Source: an uncultured Pseudomonadales bacterium
Lineage (GTDB): Bacteria; Pseudomonadota; Gammaproteobacteria; Pseudomonadales; Porticoccaceae
Length of the DNA: 7,387 bases
Assembly: GCA_905478725.1 (NCBI GenBank)
Contig: CAJQJT010000156.1
Coordinates: 1-7,387 of the forward strand
Reading direction: 5' to 3'
Shown here: piece after piece, positions 7,252-7,387 of the stretch
Position numbering within the stretch: position 1 is the stretch's first letter
How the letters are laid out: the number at the start of each line of letters is the position of its first letter
The notes under the pieces: generated by a model
The model's input: only the letters and a program-made list of their open reading frames with translations
Told to the model about the DNA's origin: nothing
Database searches by the model: none
Translations under genes and position numbers: made by a program

Positions 7252-7280
7252 TTGACGGTTACCGGTCCGATCAGTATTAT
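7252..7280 (+). promoter_or_regulatory. Strong sigma-70 promoter of tRNA-Pro with GC-rich discriminator
   Basis: TTGACG (7252-7257, 5/6) and TATTAT (7275-7280, 5/6) are separated by the optimal 17 bp. The discriminator is GCGCCCT, and an A/T-rich stretch from about 7211 to 7250 could serve as an UP-type element. The predicted start near 7287 leaves a leader of about 29 nt before the mature tRNA. A GC-rich discriminator is the known signature of stable-RNA promoters repressed by ppGpp during starvation. Confidence 0.8.
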
Positions 7281-7315
7281 GCGCCCTCTCGTAAGAGACC
7301 GCATGGTAAGACATT

Positions 7316-7387
7316 CGGGAATTAGCGCAGCCTGGTAGCGCGCCTGCTTTGGGAGCAGGATGTCGGGGGTTCGAATCCCTCATTCCC
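7316..7387 (+). tRNA. tRNA-Pro (anticodon UGG), last bases beyond the window
   Basis: The cloverleaf is clear. The acceptor 5' strand is CGGGAAT (7316-7322). The D-stem is GCGC/GCGC (7325-7328 and 7338-7341) with loop AGCCTGGTA. The anticodon stem is CCTGC/GCAGG around loop TTTGGGA, giving anticodon TGG at 7350-7352. The 5-nt variable region is ATGTC. The T-arm is GGGGG-TTCGAAT-CCCTC with one G-U pair. The acceptor 3' strand ATTCCC runs to the window end, so only the final G paired with C1, the discriminator base and the CCA end are missing. The C1 start (C1-G72 pair) is typical of bacterial proline tRNAs. With U34 it can read most or all CCN codons. Confidence 0.96.

Noticed and set aside
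7229..7265. TTACCGG repeated at 7229-7235 and 7259-7265, 30 bp apart, around the tRNA promoter
   Set aside because: The helical phasing is suggestive of paired binding sites, but a single 7-nt match is expected by chance in a region of this size.
1..7387. A new multi-gene defence or mobile system
   Set aside because: No nuclease, helicase, transposase, integrase, reverse transcriptase or CRISPR-like repeat array is present. The accessory genes are unrelated single genes on mixed strands.

Overview
The window looks like ordinary chromosome from a gammaproteobacterium. FadB resembles the enteric and pseudomonad proteins along its whole visible length, Tex has the proteobacterial domain order, and base composition is near half G+C by eye. 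A marine Cellvibrionales-like genus would fit, but that is a guess. Nearly all of the sequence is coding. No CRISPR array, insertion sequence, integrase or rRNA was seen.

Layout from left to right. (1) A minus-strand fadB covers bases 1-2079. It is the multifunctional alpha subunit of the fatty-acid beta-oxidation complex, and its C-terminus is cut off by the left edge. The thiolase gene fadA would be expected just beyond. (2) A 118-bp divergent intergenic region leads to a plus-strand PLP-dependent group II decarboxylase-like gene (2198-3592) of unknown substrate. (3) A very small minus-strand gene (3614-3853) encodes a Phd/YefM-family antitoxin with no visible toxin partner. It is bracketed by two near-identical 21-nt sequences. 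(4) A minus-strand SAM-dependent methyltransferase with a CxxC...CxxC N-terminus ends at 3943. (5) It is divergent from tex (4756-7122), a complete S1-domain transcription accessory protein. (6) A 193-bp intergenic stretch holds an imperfect hairpin and a strong sigma-70-type promoter with a GC-rich discriminator. This promoter drives a tRNA-Pro(UGG) gene that is cut one base pair short of its acceptor end by the right edge.

The genes do not form one pathway. fadB belongs to fatty-acid catabolism, tex and tRNA-Pro are housekeeping, and the decarboxylase, antitoxin and methyltransferase between them are accessory genes. The least ordinary part is 3566-3953, the orphan antitoxin flanked by repeats. 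I found no convincing new multi-gene system.
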